Below are positions 32,703 to 44,805 of a stretch of 64,000 bases of DNA, piece by piece. The DNA is from Gentiana macrophylla (Eukaryota; Streptophyta; Magnoliopsida; Gentianales; Gentianaceae), in the NCBI GenBank assembly GCA_026214975.1, contig CM047806.1:101386239-101450238 (forward strand), in the 5' to 3' direction. The notes beneath the pieces were generated by a model. It had not been told where the DNA came from. It did not search any database and worked only from the letters and a program-made list of their open reading frames with translations. Within the stretch, counting starts at the first letter, position 1, and the number at the start of each line of letters is the position of its first letter. Both the position numbers and the translations under genes were made by a program.

Positions 32703-34411
32703 TGTTGGTCCCTTGAAAAGGCTTTGGTTAAGTTTAGAGGGGGGTGAATAAACTTAACACTTAAAAATTTTTGGAGTTAACAAACTCAGCAACTTCAATG
32801 ATCTCACGATACCTCGATAGTCTGCGATGCCTCAATAGCCTCTTTCTTGATAAACATGTGAGTCTACTTGATGGTTGAGTTTATTGAATTTGTGCAGCGG
32901 ATTTATATAAAAAATTAAGCCTTATTACTTGTTCTTAAATATGATACTAAGTATTAGATACTCAGTAGTGTATGTGTGTGAGTTCGATTGCTAGATTCGA
33001 GAGGTTGATGTGTATAATAAACTAAATGCGAGAAAGTAAGTGCGTAAAGTAAGTAGCGATTTTATAGTGGTTCCGTGGTGGTGTAATCCTGTCACCCACT
33101 CTTCTCTGTGATGTTGGAGGTAATTCACTAGAGATCTTTGATGTATTTGTTACAAAGATTCCTAAGATTGCTTGTCCTTCACCAATGACTATGGCTTCAC
33201 AAACTGAAAACTGCGAACAGGTAGGATTGCTGCTCCAAAGTCTTCCACTGGTCCTTGAAGGGTAGGATTGCCTCTTCACCAGCTCCACCATAAACAACAG
33301 TCTTTCACACCCAACAGATGCTTCACTGTTTTTAGCAGGTTCTTTATAAAATAAAGAATGAATCAAGTAAATGATTCAGTTGCAGCAGCTTGATTAGGAT
33401 GATATAATCTGCAGCTTGTAGTCTTCAAGTGTGTGAACTTGATGTTGCTTGAATACAGAATTCACTTGAAGATTTTCTCTGGATCAGTAAGGTTAAGCTC
33501 AGTAGGTTCAGGAGGATGCTTTTGCAGCTCAGAATTATCTCTTATATTTTTCTCTTAAAATTCATCAATCATCATCTTTTTCTGAGTTGGAAGTCCTCTA
33601 TTTATAGGTAGGATGGCATGTGACTTGTATTTGAAATTCAAATATAACCGTTCCTGGTTTTTGTCCCATTTGACTTGCTTTCTATCACTATTCATAGGGT
33701 TTGATTATGTCGATTCCTTTTGATAGTGCGATCATCCACCCTTTGACTTATAACCATTGGATAAAGTCCTGAATCATCCCAACACCCTTTTAATCTCAGC
33801 CCTTGATTTGTTTGATAAATCAGAGGTAGTTGGGTGTCCTTATCCATGTAATATTCCAATGTAATCTTGAATTAACCGAGGTATATTATCAGCAGGTTCA
33901 TCAGTCTGCTGTAATACCTATCAGTATGCTGAATAGTAATTTGATGTGTAACAAATTCAATGCAGCTGATTTCTTTTATCTAACTTTTATCTGTGAAGTT
34001 AGATTACACCTTTTTAATTATAACCAAGTTCCAAACATCATCCAACTTATAGAACTTAGACCTTCTACACAAGGTATATGTAATCAGTTTAGGTCATCAC
34101 AGACTTGCCTAAATTCTGATTGCATATCCTTGACTTTAATCACTAAGTTTGATCCCTTAGCCTTCATTAACTGAGTTTTAGCCCTCACCTTTGGTCTTGA
34201 GGTTCCGGAAAAGTCTCACGACCTAACTACCCTCTCGACTGGACTAGTCTGCAAAAACAAGTCACCGACCTTTACAAGATGCTTGTTTGATCAAACCTAT
34301 ACAAAGATCAAGCTCTAATAAACCTATACATTTGATATAGACATCTTTTTGCCTTTGCATTATAACAGCTAGTCTGGCACTCATCATCAAAACATAAAAA
34401 TAAGTCCAACA
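32703..34411 (-). repeat. Element D 3' LTR
   Basis: 1709 bp, aligned with 44806-46529. In element sense a TATA box (CTATAAATAG) lies at 33598-33607. Upstream of it is an inverted repeat CTAAG/CTTAG at 34143-34160, at the place where C has its hairpin array. The polypurine tract AAAAAGAGGGAAAT (- strand) is at 34412-34426. Confidence 0.92.
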
Positions 34412-34426
34412 ATTTCCCTCTTTTTG

Positions 34427-34574
34427 GTGATGATGCCACTACCCTCACCTAACAGCAAAGCAAAAAGATTAAAACAAAAACAGAAAAAATATCAGTCAAT
34501 TCTCATTATAATCATTTGTTCTCAGTTATTACAGTCTAGATGCAGCAAGGATAAAATATAATAAGTATGCTGAT
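34427..34574 (-). other. Element D spacer after the extra ORF
   Basis: AT-rich DNA between the stop of the extra ORF and the polypurine tract. No feature recognised. Confidence 0.4.
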
Positions 34575-37500
34575 CTACTGTCTTCTTTCTCTCTCTTGTC
34601 TGTCCTTCTCCACTTGCTCTTGGTAGGATCTGATTTCTTCTATCATATCTCTCATCCGCTCATTCTCAATCAGAGTGAAATCAATGTAGGAATTCACTTC
34701 TTTCCACCATTTCCAAGCTTCTGGTAGAAGGATGTTGATTTGATTGACTCTGAATCCCATTCTCATGTAATGTTCTTTAAATTCATTCAGAGAGTCCTTA
34801 GCTTTTGTGATAGAAAAACTCCTTTCACCTCTACCACTTCTTCCACCTCTGTAAGTTGCCCTTAAGGCTTTAACTCATGCTTCCCAAAACTTCAATCCCA
34901 AGAAAGAGTTTAAACCTTCATGAAATCCTTTGTCATGATAAGGTTTCCTTCTGTTGTAGTACTCCTTCTTGTATTGTCTAAGGAGATCATCAGTAAGTTG
35001 AACTCTGCCAGGTGCAGGTTCCCTGAAAGCATTTGTCTCATTCTCCCATCTTTTCTGTGCAAAAATTCTTGCAGCCTCTTTTGCTACTGCTGTTTGGCCC
35101 TCTTCCCCCTTAGTGACATCATCAACAAAACGGGACAATAGACCATGAACACTCTCCTGTGCGATAATCAGATTACTCAGTTGTCCTTCCATAATCTCAG
35201 TTCTTGTATCAACTGCAGTAATCCTAGATTGCAAAGTCTGCTCCAGTAGATTAATCCTCTCAGTAAGCTTAGGATCCAATCCAACAGGTTGAGATGTTCC
35301 ACCAGCCTCAGCAGGCTTGGGTGTTTCAGCAAGTTTGTTCTGGTGAATGGTTTCAAGTTGATTTTTCAGAAACTTTTCTTTCACTGTGTTTCCTTGCTTG
35401 ATTCCTTTCACTTCCTTTGCAAGATCAGCAAGAGCATAATGATTTGAGGTAATATTGGAGGCAACTGTTTCTGTAGTCCTTCCTCTATTTTCCACCAAAT
35501 TGATCAAATCATCAAACCTCTGCTCTTGCCTGTCCAGTTGAGTTCTTAGATTTGCAATATCATTTCTGACAGTTCTCAACTCTTCCAGGACATGTGCTGG
35601 TACTCCACCAGCCATTTCTCCAGCAGCTCCATTAGCAGGCTCCTCAACATTATATTGTGGCCTCTGATTGCTCACAACCATTGCCCAACTCCTATCTAGT
35701 CCAGCAGGGTTAGGGCCTTGATATTCTTCCAAGATAGGATCAAGAGCTGGTTCTTCAAAAATAGGTACAAATGCCTGTGGGGGATCAATAGCAACATTTT
35801 CTTCTTCAGGTATTTGGAACTCCTCATCACTAAAGTCATAGTCCAGCAGCTGCTCTTCCTCATTAACAGTAGTCTGCTGACCATGTTTCCCTATAGTGGT
35901 CTTGAATCCAGTAGGCTCCACTACAGCAGCCTCTTTAGCAACAACAGGGGTTTCCTCATAACCCAAAGTTTGTTCTAACCTTTGTCCAGTCTTTGTTTGA
36001 GACTCAAAGCGGCTGTACTCTCTGTTCCAACCTTTGTGCAGTGCTTTGTTTGTAGCCCAAAAACTGTACCTCCTCTTCAGTTCTCTGATTGTACAATTTG
36101 AGCCACAACAACCTTTGATCAGGGAATATATCCATATTTTCTTGTTGAAATTCCCCAATGTCAGCAATCCTTCTCAGTAGATTGGCAGTGTTGGTCCGGG
36201 TGCCGTCAGTGTCAACCCAGTGTTGATATTGAATTGAATCCTCAGAACTGACACTTGGCTCAACATGATCAGTAACTCTTTCTTCACTTGACTTCACAGT
36301 CTGCTGATCATCGACATGCTCAGTAGGTTCTTCAACAAATAGTGGATCTATCTCACCAACCATTCTGTTTGCACCAATATCTATGCCTTCATTGATTTGT
36401 GCCTCAATATCATCAATGGTGAGATTTTCCTCATCCACATTCATCTGTCCAGTTTGCTCTCTCTCAGTTGACTGTCTAGCACCAGTAGACTGTTCTACTT
36501 TGGTTCAATAATCATGGCACTTCCACTGACTTCTCCTGGACCAGAGGGGTGATTATCATCAGAATCAGATGATGAGGAGTCATCATCATCACCGCTTGGA
36601 TCCCTGAACTTGATAACCTCCTCTTTCTGTTGTTCATCAAACAAATCCATCAGCCTTGATTGTAACAAAGAGGTATCAATCAGATACAGCAAACTCTCCA
36701 CTCCCAATTTATCAAAAACCCATTCTTCAAAGTCTGTCATAGGTTCTGCAGCAGGTTTTTGTTTCTTATAGAATCCAAACTTCCATTGGAAGTAATCAGC
36801 CATCAGCAAGTGTTTTGGATCAACATACCCTTCTTTCCTTTTCTTCTCATGTTTTTCATAGGGCAAGAATGATCATCTGGAGTCATTGCGATGCCTTCTT
36901 GACCTCCAAAGGTCTCAACAAGTAGATGCAATGTTTCTTCTACAGATGCCTCAAGGCTAGTAGGTTGCTCCGGTTGAATATTACTTCCTACTACCTCCAT
37001 CTGTACCACACTTGGTTCCCCCTGACTTATATGCTCATCACCAGGGTTAGCAGCCAGACTGCTCTTCTTCCCCGAACTATTGCAGATTTGCGGGTCTTGA
37101 ACATGTGTTTTCATCTCCACAAAGCAGTGTAGTCTCGGTGGTTTCTTTGTGGTTCTTCAATGATTCTGGCGGGATCAAAGTGCGATAGAAGCTGTGATTC
37201 TTCAACATATTGCTCAACAACAACTGTTCACTTTCAGTAGGCTCAAGCGACCTTAGTAGGTGAGGATCCAAAAATATCAACAAGCGAGTTCGATCTCTGT
37301 AGTTTCTTTGTGACTCTCCAAAGCGAGTTGCTCAATAACAACCTCTGCTTCCTCATTAGGCTTGATAATAGTCAATGGCTCAGCATCAATAGCCTCTCCT
37401 ACTGTTTCTTCTACTTCTTCTTATACTGCTTCTTCTTCTTCTTGTGCCCTTAGAGCCTCTAAATTTTTCAATTGTTTCCCCTTTCCATGTTTCTTTTTAT

Positions 37501-38603
37501 GAACAATCTCCTTCATCCTCTTGGAAAGTGGCTCATCATCAATTTCAATCACAGTAGACTTCCTCTTTCTACGGCTTTTTATCTTTGTTCCTCAAAATCT
37601 CAACGACCGTTTTTCTAGCAGCTACAGCAGGGTCAGTAATCTTAATTTCAGTTGGACCCTCAGCAGACTCAGCAGTCTGTGCTGTTTTCTTCCTTGTTCT
37701 TTTAGGCTTTAACATCTCAGTTATCTTCCTTGTGTCTGCAGCCTTTCTTTTCTCAGTAACCTTTTAACAGATTTCTTAACAGTTTGCTTGACCTGCTCAT
37801 TACCAGCATCACCATCCTTTCCATCATCATCACTATCAGTAGCCTCTGCAACACCTTCTTCATCATCATCCAGACCAGGGATAGCATAATCAATCTCTTT
37901 CTTGTAGCTGGATTGATTAATCTTCTCAGGTGCAACATCAGGAATCTCCAAATGATTCAGCAGGGTCTGAATCATTAATCCTAAGGGCAAGGCCTTGGAT
38001 TTCCTCTTTCCTTCTCTTTCCTCCTTGGCAACTTTCTTCATGTAGTGAATAAAATATCCAGCCCAATCAAATTTCATACTTCTGCAGATAATCATCATCA
38101 GCTCTATCTTGGGTCCTGATAGAGTATCCAAACTTCCAACCAGCCCTAATATGTTTTTAGCAATGATCTTGCTCAGCAGGTTGTACTCATTCCCAATGTG
38201 TCTACAATTGATGCCAGGAATTGATTTGGTGTCTTTATTTGTCTTGATCTTATCAACAAAATCCATCTTGGACAATCCCATTTCCTCAGGATTTGTTGGA
38301 TCATCTACTACTTCTTCAAAACCAAAAACTTCCCTCAGCAGACTTGAGGAAACTTCTATTTCTTGTGCATTCACAACTGCTTTTGAATGCTTCAGCCTTC
38401 TTCTTTACCACAATATTCTTCCAAAACTCGACAACGTTTGTATATGAGATTGTTTCCAATCTTATGTTCAGTACATTCTCCAGGCCTGCGTATCTCCTTA
38501 TTCTTCTACCAATGTTGATAGCTAATTCTGTTTTATTAGCATCAACAACAAAACCTCTCACACTTTGGCTTCATTCGATTTGAACATCAATCTTTTCTGC
38601 CAT
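34575..38603 (-). pseudogene. Element D extra ORF in the env-like position
   Basis: It starts at the ATG at 38603 (MAEKIDVQ), about 650 bp after the RNase H stop. Open frames follow each other with small shifts: 38561-38316, 38374-37721, 37120-36803, 36866-36495, 36444-36004, 36167-34875 and 34766-34575. The N-terminal part has IRRYAGLENVLNIRLE, VVEFWKNI, NAQEIEVSSSLLREVFGFEE, FDWAGYFIHYMKKV and LPLGLMIQTLL, shared with C. The middle is Lys-rich, then acidic (DDDDSSSSDSDD near 36560). The C-terminal part has long heptad-like helices (35640-35100). No signal peptide or membrane segment is seen, so it is env-like by position only. The shifts may be partly sequencing errors. Confidence 0.65.
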
Positions 38604-38712
38604 TGTTAAAAGAAAAATATGAAGAAGAAAGCTTTGTAAATCTATGTTCACACAGTGTAAAAACAGAGATATAAACTGATTTGCAGTAGAGTATCTTCTG
38701 TGTAATACGTCT

Positions 38713-38721
38713 GTATATATT
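38713..38721 (-). promoter_or_regulatory. TATA box upstream of the D extra ORF
   Basis: The - strand reads CAATATATAC, 110 bp upstream of the ATG at 38603. The TATA in C is at nearly the same distance from its ATG. Confidence 0.5.
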
Positions 38722-38797
38722 GACAGGGAGTGGTTGTAACTGTCAGTGCACGTACATCCACATTAACCACGATTAATCTGAGTGAATGTTAGCTTGA

Positions 38798-38803
38798 CAC
38801 GTG
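38798..38803. promoter_or_regulatory. G-box near the D extra ORF
   Basis: CACGTG within GACACGTGGC, the ABRE/G-box form bound by plant bZIP factors, 77 bp upstream of the TATA box. A single site of six bases can arise by chance, and C has none at this place. Confidence 0.35.
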
Positions 38804-39062
38804 GCCCATTACTTTCCAAAACGTATGTAACCGTTGGATCATGTTAACTGCGGTTATAAAAGATAGAATAAATATCCCAACAATCTGCTTTTTGACTTAA
38901 ATAAAGTTTGACTGTGTAACGTTCCATTCAGCAGGGTTGTCCTCAAGCGAGGTTGGCTCGGCAGAATGGCGATAAAGATGCTTCAATGACTGCGACAATG
39001 TGACTCTACTAATCCTTGATTTCTTCTTGTTTTGTTCAATTGATAATACAAGATGAAGCTTA

Positions 39063-39230
39063 ATACCAATGACTGATCTGTCAAGTGAGCTCAACCAACA
39101 TGACAAAGACCAATCCCCTTGGCAACCTCATTTGCTCAATTGCCCAAACATAAGTACATGAAATTGTTGATACCAATGACTAATCTGCTAAGTGAGCTCA
39201 CCCAACATAGCAAAGACTAATCCCCTTGGT
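39063..39230 (-). repeat. Two-copy repeat after D pol
   Basis: About 60 bp repeated with a 107-bp period (39063-39123 and 39170-39229). In - sense each copy starts with CCAAGGGGATT, a purine-rich word like a polypurine tract, followed by GTGAGCTCACTT-like DNA. Confidence 0.6.
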
Positions 39231-39253
39231 GAATTCCAGTACACTGCTGATGA

Positions 39254-40970
39254 TCAGTCAACTCTAATAATTCCAAGTTCAGTCCTTAATTTGGCAAATA
39301 TTTCACTATCAAGTGGTTTAGTGAAAATGTCAGCAAGTTGATCTTCAGTAGGGATGTATAGAACCACCACATCTTTCTTCTCAACATGATCTCTTATAAA
39401 ATGATGTCTCACATCAATATGCTTGGTTCTTGAATGCAAAACGGGATTTTCAATGATTGCAATTGCACTTGTGTTGTCACACATGATTGGAATTTCCTTT
39501 TCTTCAATTCCATAATCCCTTAACTATTGTCTTAACCACAATACTTGTGCACAAAGAACTTCCAAAGAAGAAATACTCTTGGTGGAAGTTGATATATAGA
39601 GTTCTGCTTCTTGTCGAACCAGAAACCAATCTATTTCCCATTAACTGGCAGGTTCCTGAGGTGCTTTTTCTATCAATCTTGCATCCAGCATAATCAGAAT
39701 CTGAGTAGGATATAACTTTGAAGCTTCCATCCTTGGAATACCATATCCCTACTCCCAAAGTCTCTTTTAGATACTTGAGAACTCTCTTGACTACACCTAA
39801 GTGACTTTCTTTAGGTTTAGATTGAAATTTTGCACAAACACCTACATCAAAGGATATATCCGGTCTGTTTGCGAGTGGTGTGACCAGATCGCCTATCATC
39901 CTTCGTATAAGGTCTGACCAACATCTTTGCCTTCTTTATCTTCATCCAATCTGATGTTTGTACTCATAGGAGTTGATATCTTGGTGCTATTTTCCATACC
40001 AAACTTCTTCAGCAGCTCCTTAGTGTACTTTGTTTGATGAATGAAGATTCCATCTTTCAATTGTTTGACTTGCAGTCCCAAGAAGTAGTTCATTTCTCCC
40101 ATCATACTCATTTGGAACTTGCTCTTCATTAGATTTGCAAACATTTCACGTAATAATTCAGTTTCAGAACCAAAGATTATGTCATCAACATAAATCTGGA
40201 CCAGTAGGGTGCTGCCACCTTCACTGATTCTGAAAAGAGTCTTATCAATGGTGCCTCTTGTAAAACCATTGTCCACCAAGAATTGAGATAGAGTCTCATA
40301 CCAAGCTCTTGGTGCTTGTTTCAGTCCATAAAGTGCTTTGTTGAGTCTATAAACTTTATCTTCATGATCTTTAACTTCAAATCCAGGAGGTTGCTGAACA
40401 TACACTTCCTCCTCTAGAATGCCATTAAAAAAATGCAATTTTGACATCCATTTGATATACCTTGAAGTTTTTATATGCGGCATGTGCTAGGAATAATCTG
40501 ATAGCTTCCAATCTTGCAACAGGTGCATAAGTTTCATCAAAATCTATTCCTTCAGCTTGAGAATAGCCTTTTGCAACTAGTCTGGCCTTATTTCTTACAA
40601 TGGTACCAGATTCATCAAGTTTATTTCTGTACACCCATCTAGGTCTTTCAACTAGTGTCCAAACATGATTTCTTTCAAATTCATTTAACTCTTCTTGCAT
40701 AGCAATTATCCAATCTGGATCTGAAATTGCTTCTTCAACAACTTTAGGTTCAACTTGAGATAGAAAACAAGTAAACATAGCTTCTAATTGTCTTCTAGTC
40801 CTTACACCTTGATGAATGTTGCCAATGACTTGTTCAGCAGGGTGATCCCTTAACCATCGTGGATTTTGGTTAGATTGATTCTCAGGGACCTCATCTTGAT
40901 AGGGTCTCACTTATCTTCAACAGGGTTCAAAGCAGATCCTTGAACTGCTTCGATTGTTGCATCGAGAGTT
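39254..40970 (-). pseudogene. pol: Element D reverse transcriptase and RNase H
   Basis: RT begins with [18 protein letters not shown], then [18 protein letters not shown] and [11 protein letters not shown] (ORF 40910-40425). After a frameshift near 40440 come [28 protein letters not shown] and the catalytic box [12 protein letters not shown] (YVDD at about 40181-40192), open to 39896. RNase H follows: SDSDYAGCKIDRKSTSG in 39899-39504, and a last frame 39484-39254 with CDNTSAI, KHIDVRHHFIRDHV and LADIFTKPL, typical of Sirevirus RNase H. Catalytic residues are present; three or four small frameshifts separate the pieces. Confidence 0.88.
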
Positions 40971-42000
40971 TCACCAAAGAGTGTTCAAAGGCAGGCGATG
41001 ATCGTAAACTTTTAAGTCATTAACCCTTTCCAAGACTTCAACACAATCTGGATCAGTGACTTGTAGATTCTCAGCAGGTTCACAAACCTCATCATTCATT
41101 CCAGTGAACTTAGGTTCATCAAACACAACATGGATAGTTTCTTCATGTTTCAGTGACCTCTTGTTCGGTACCCTGAATGCCTTGCTGACTGAACAGTATC
41201 CCAAGAAAATTCCTTCATCTGATTTAGGTTGGAATGTCTTTAAATGCTCCTTATGATTCAAGATAAAAATTTACTTCCAAATGGATGGAAATAAGATATA
41301 TTTGGTTTTCTTCCATTCCAAATCTCATAAGGTGTCTTCAAGCAGCCTTCTTGTTCACTTGAGGTTCTGCTTTTGTGTATAGCATGTCTTTGTATTAATC
41401 GCTTTCCCTTTCAATACCTCTCATGTAGTAAAACTTCACAAATCATTGTCCTTCCTACTTCTTTCAATGTCCTGTTTCTTCTTTCAGCAACCCCATTTTG
41501 CTGAGGTGTACCAGCAGCAGCAAGTTGATGCAGTACACCATTCTGTTCACAGTATTCTCTTATAACTTTATTGAGAAACTCAGTACCCTTGTCTGATCTT
41601 ATTTTTACTACTGTCAAACTTTTCTCATTTTGTAATCTCTTCAAAAGATCAGGCATCATCTTGAGTGTTTCACTTTTCTTATTCATAAAAACCACCCAAG
41701 TGTACCTTGAATAATCATCCACAACAACTAAAGTGTACCTCTTTCCAGTTATACTAGTTGGAGTGATAGGTCCAAATAAATCCATGTGCTTTAGTTCCAG
41801 CACTCTCTAAGTTGATAGTTTAGTTGTTTGACTTGAAGCTTGATTTTATTTGTTTACCTTGCTGACAGGCATCACAAATAGCATCCTTCTTGAATGTAAT
41901 CTCAGGCAAGCCAATTACCATTTTCTGCTTTACTAGCTGATTGATATCATCAAAATTTAGATGATTCAACTTCTTGTGCCATAACCAATTGAGTTCGATT
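40971..42000 (-). pseudogene. pol: Element D integrase
   Basis: The zinc-binding part (HFDDINQLVKQKMV ... CDACQQGKQ) lies at about 41960-41840. The core, open at 41803-41411, has all three catalytic acids: HMDLFGP, IRSDKGTEF and the Glu in QQNGVAERRNRT. The C-terminal part (41261-40971) has EGIFLGYCSVSKAFRVPN and IHVVFDEPKF. Stops and shifts fall between 41410 and 41262. The role is insertion of element cDNA into the genome. Confidence 0.88.
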
Positions 42001-42403
42001 TAGTATGCACAATCAAAGTGTGTTTCGAACTATGATGAGATCAATCCACAACATACATGTTTTGTTGTCTTCTACCAGCCAATACAACTTGATCACCTTT
42101 TTCACTAATGACAATACAGTTGTTTTTGTCAAAAGTAACCATGTATCCCATGTCACAGAATTGACCAGTGCTCAGTAAGTTATAGTCCAGTCCTTCCACA
42201 TAAGCAACATTCTTGATGGTTAGTCCATTCCTCACAAGTGTGCCATAGCCTCTTGTATAACCAGGTGTATTTTTGTTGCCAAAATTCACCCTTGGACCAT
42301 CCTTTGCTATGTAGCTTGGCAAACAGTGCTTATTCTTTGTCATATGTCTGGAACATCCACTGTCAAAGTACCAGACACCCTACAAAACAAAATCAATACA
42401 TTT
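42001..42403 (-). pseudogene. pol: Element D protease and gag-pre-integrase region
   Basis: The aspartic protease motif is YFDSGCSRHMT at about 42337-42377, with DSG in place of the more common DTG, as in many Copia elements. ORF 42343-42041 continues with VNFGNKNTPGYTRGYGTLV, VAYVEGLDYNLLSTGQFCD and VVLAGRRQQNMYV, the domain ahead of the integrase zinc finger. Confidence 0.85.
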
Positions 42404-44699
42404 TAGGTACCCAAATCTGTTTGGGTCCATGATGGTCAGTGGTAACCATGACCCCTGGTAAATTTCCATAAGGTCTTCTTTTAAAGGTGTCATACTTAGG
42501 TTCATACATGTATTCCACACATCCATAAGATCTAACAGTTGGTTGTGTAGGATTCACATATGTTTTCTGGCTTTTCGGTATATATTGCTGTTTGGAGTGA
42601 TTTTTCTTGTTAGAAGCAGCAGTATAACCATAGGTTTCCTGTCTGTAAGGAATAGCCCTGTAATATGGAGTCTGCTGAGGTCTCTGCTGAGGTCTTATAT
42701 AAGTCCTCTACTGAGTCCTTTGCTGATTCCATTGCCTAGGTTTTACCTTTGCAGTATGGTTGTATCTGTTGATTCTATCAATGGGGGCAGGAATATTCCA
42801 ATCATTATCAGTAGGGAACAGTCTACCTTTCCCCCTGAGATAAGTATCCCTTGAATGATTAACATTTTTGGGTTTAGGATTCTTATCCTTGGAATATTTC
42901 TGCTTTCTTACCCTTCTGTGGTCCAAATAGACTTGGTAGCAGTGTCTCATATCAAGAGGTCTCATATCAATGAGGCTCGGAAGGCACAAGCAGATCCTAT
43001 TTTTGGATTTGTTCCTTTTATTAGAGTCGTTGACTTCTTTGACTTCTCGATTTTGCTTCCTTGAAGCATTCTCGGCGAGTTTTACCGCCTCAAAGAACCT
43101 TCTTGGGAGTTGGATCTTGTGCAGTACAAACTTCGGACCAATTCGCACTAGTTTGATGAGCTTTACTCGATACACTCTTTTAGGATTGTTGAGTTCCAAA
43201 TCCAAGCCCTGTTTTATCACCATAAGGCTTTCCAGATTTTTATGCAAGAGAGGAACAAGATGGATCGCCAGATTCGGAGGCTCTTTGGATGTTCAAAGAG
43301 GCTTATACTTGATTCTCGTCCAACATCTTTTCCTTACCTTTGAGAACCCTTAATTCAAAGATTCAATCTTTCAACTTCTACTTGAAGAGCTTCTTTTCAC
43401 CTTCACAATTTCCGCCAGATTGTATTTTCCTCGGTTGATTGATGATGGCATCCAAAGTTTCTTCATTGTAAGAGTTTCGGATTTGAACCACAAGTTGATT
43501 CACAATCACTTTCAAAGTGAGTGTTAATTGATATAGTATTGTATACCTCCTCTGTTTCATCCATATTAGCCATTAATGCATAGTGTTCCATATCAAGAAA
43601 CCAATGTTTGTGTCATCCGATTCATTTCCTTTCGATTCCACTTCATATCCAGATTCATCTTCAGCAATCATAGCCTTCTTGCCATGTCTTCTTTGTTGAC
43701 TCTTGTTCTTTTGGAGATCTGGACAATCTGGTCTGAAATGTCCAGGCTTCTTGCAGTTGAAGCAAAGATAATCTTGTTCCTTTTTCTGCTTTAATTCAGG
43801 ACAGTCAGGTCTGAAGTGTCCTGGTTTCTTGCAATTAAAACAGAAGAAATAATTGTCTTTCTTTGTTTCTTCCTTTTTCTTTTCAATGAATTTCTTTGTG
43901 AAATTCCTAGGTGAGCTTTTACCACCTTTCATCATCCTGATCTTCTTGCTCATCAATGCTATTTGCTCTTGCATTTCATCCAGTAATTCATCTTGAGCTT
44001 CTGATCCTTCTTCTTGATGTGAAGCAACCAGTGATGTGGTTTTTGGCTCTTCATTTTCAGTGGTAGGTGACAACTTCTTTTTGAATTCATATGCCATGAC
44101 ATCTGAGAATAACTTGAATGTATCCTCTTCATGCAGTCTTCTCATTTCTTCTATGGTTGTCACCTTCATCTATTCATCTGTAGCAGGTAAAACTTCCAAG
44201 ATTTTTGTGTTGATTTCTTCTTTGGAGTAATTAACACACAGCAGGGTGAGTTCATCCAGAATTGCATTGAACCTAGATTCCATTTGTTCAACGGTTTCAT
44301 TGGGTTTCATTTCAAACTTTTGGAACTTCTTCTTTGCCACACTGATTTTATTCTTCTTTATTTCATCAGTGCCTTCACAGATCAACTGTAGTTTGTCCCA
44401 AAGTTCTTTTGCTGTTTTACAATCTTTCACTTTCATTACATGTAGCTATCCAGAGTTCTGTAAATAATATCAATAGCAATGTTGTTCAGATTTTCAGTCC
44501 ATTCCTTTTTAGGCTTTGGAATGTACTGTGTCTCTTCACCCACTGTTACTGACTTAGTAATCTCCAGTGGTCCATCTGTCAGGACATCTATCATTTCATC
44601 ATGAGTTGCAGCTAGATAAGCCAGCGTACGACGTTTAAATTCATCAAAATGATCTGCAGAGCACATCAAAATTGTTCTAGCATACTGATTGTTGTCCAT
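42404..44699 (-). pseudogene. gag: Element D gag with two zinc knuckles
   Basis: Start at the ATG at 44699 (MDNNQYARTIL). The capsid region runs through ORFs 44699-44436 and 44436-44170 (AKELWDKLQLICEGT, FNAILDELTLL, ILEVLPA). ORF 44169-43573 ends in two copies of CFNCKKPGHFRPDC (residues 110-123 and 136-149). Beyond lies a long spacer with GKGRLFPTDNDWNIPAPI (near 42810) and the GPKQI word shared with C. Tandem knuckles fit Sirevirus gag. Frameshifts break it at about 44436, 44170, 43570 and 43300. Confidence 0.87.
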
Positions 44700-44787
44700 G
44701 ATGCAAAGTTTATGAAAGTTAGAAATTTGAAAGAGTTTTCAGAGAATTTTCACAAGTACTACAAGTTGGAAAACTTCAGAAAAGAAG

Positions 44788-44805
44788 CATTGCTCCGATA
44801 CCAAT
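44788..44805 (-). other. Element D primer-binding site
   Basis: The - strand reads TTGGTATCGGAGCAAT directly after the 5' LTR; one base differs from TGGTATCAGAGC, the initiator tRNA-Met complement. Confidence 0.8.

Larger units (their letters stand above)
38604..39253 (-). promoter_or_regulatory. Element D region between pol and the extra ORF
   Basis: No reading frame in 650 bp. From the ORF outward on the - strand it holds an AT-rich leader, a TATA box, a G-box and, next to pol, a 107-bp-spaced duplication. The arrangement resembles a plant gene promoter more than a pol-env spacer. The C counterpart is 19774-20207. Confidence 0.45.

Noticed and set aside
34575..38603. A true retroviral envelope gene
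   Set aside because: No signal peptide, membrane helix or cleavage site is visible; only the position is env-like.
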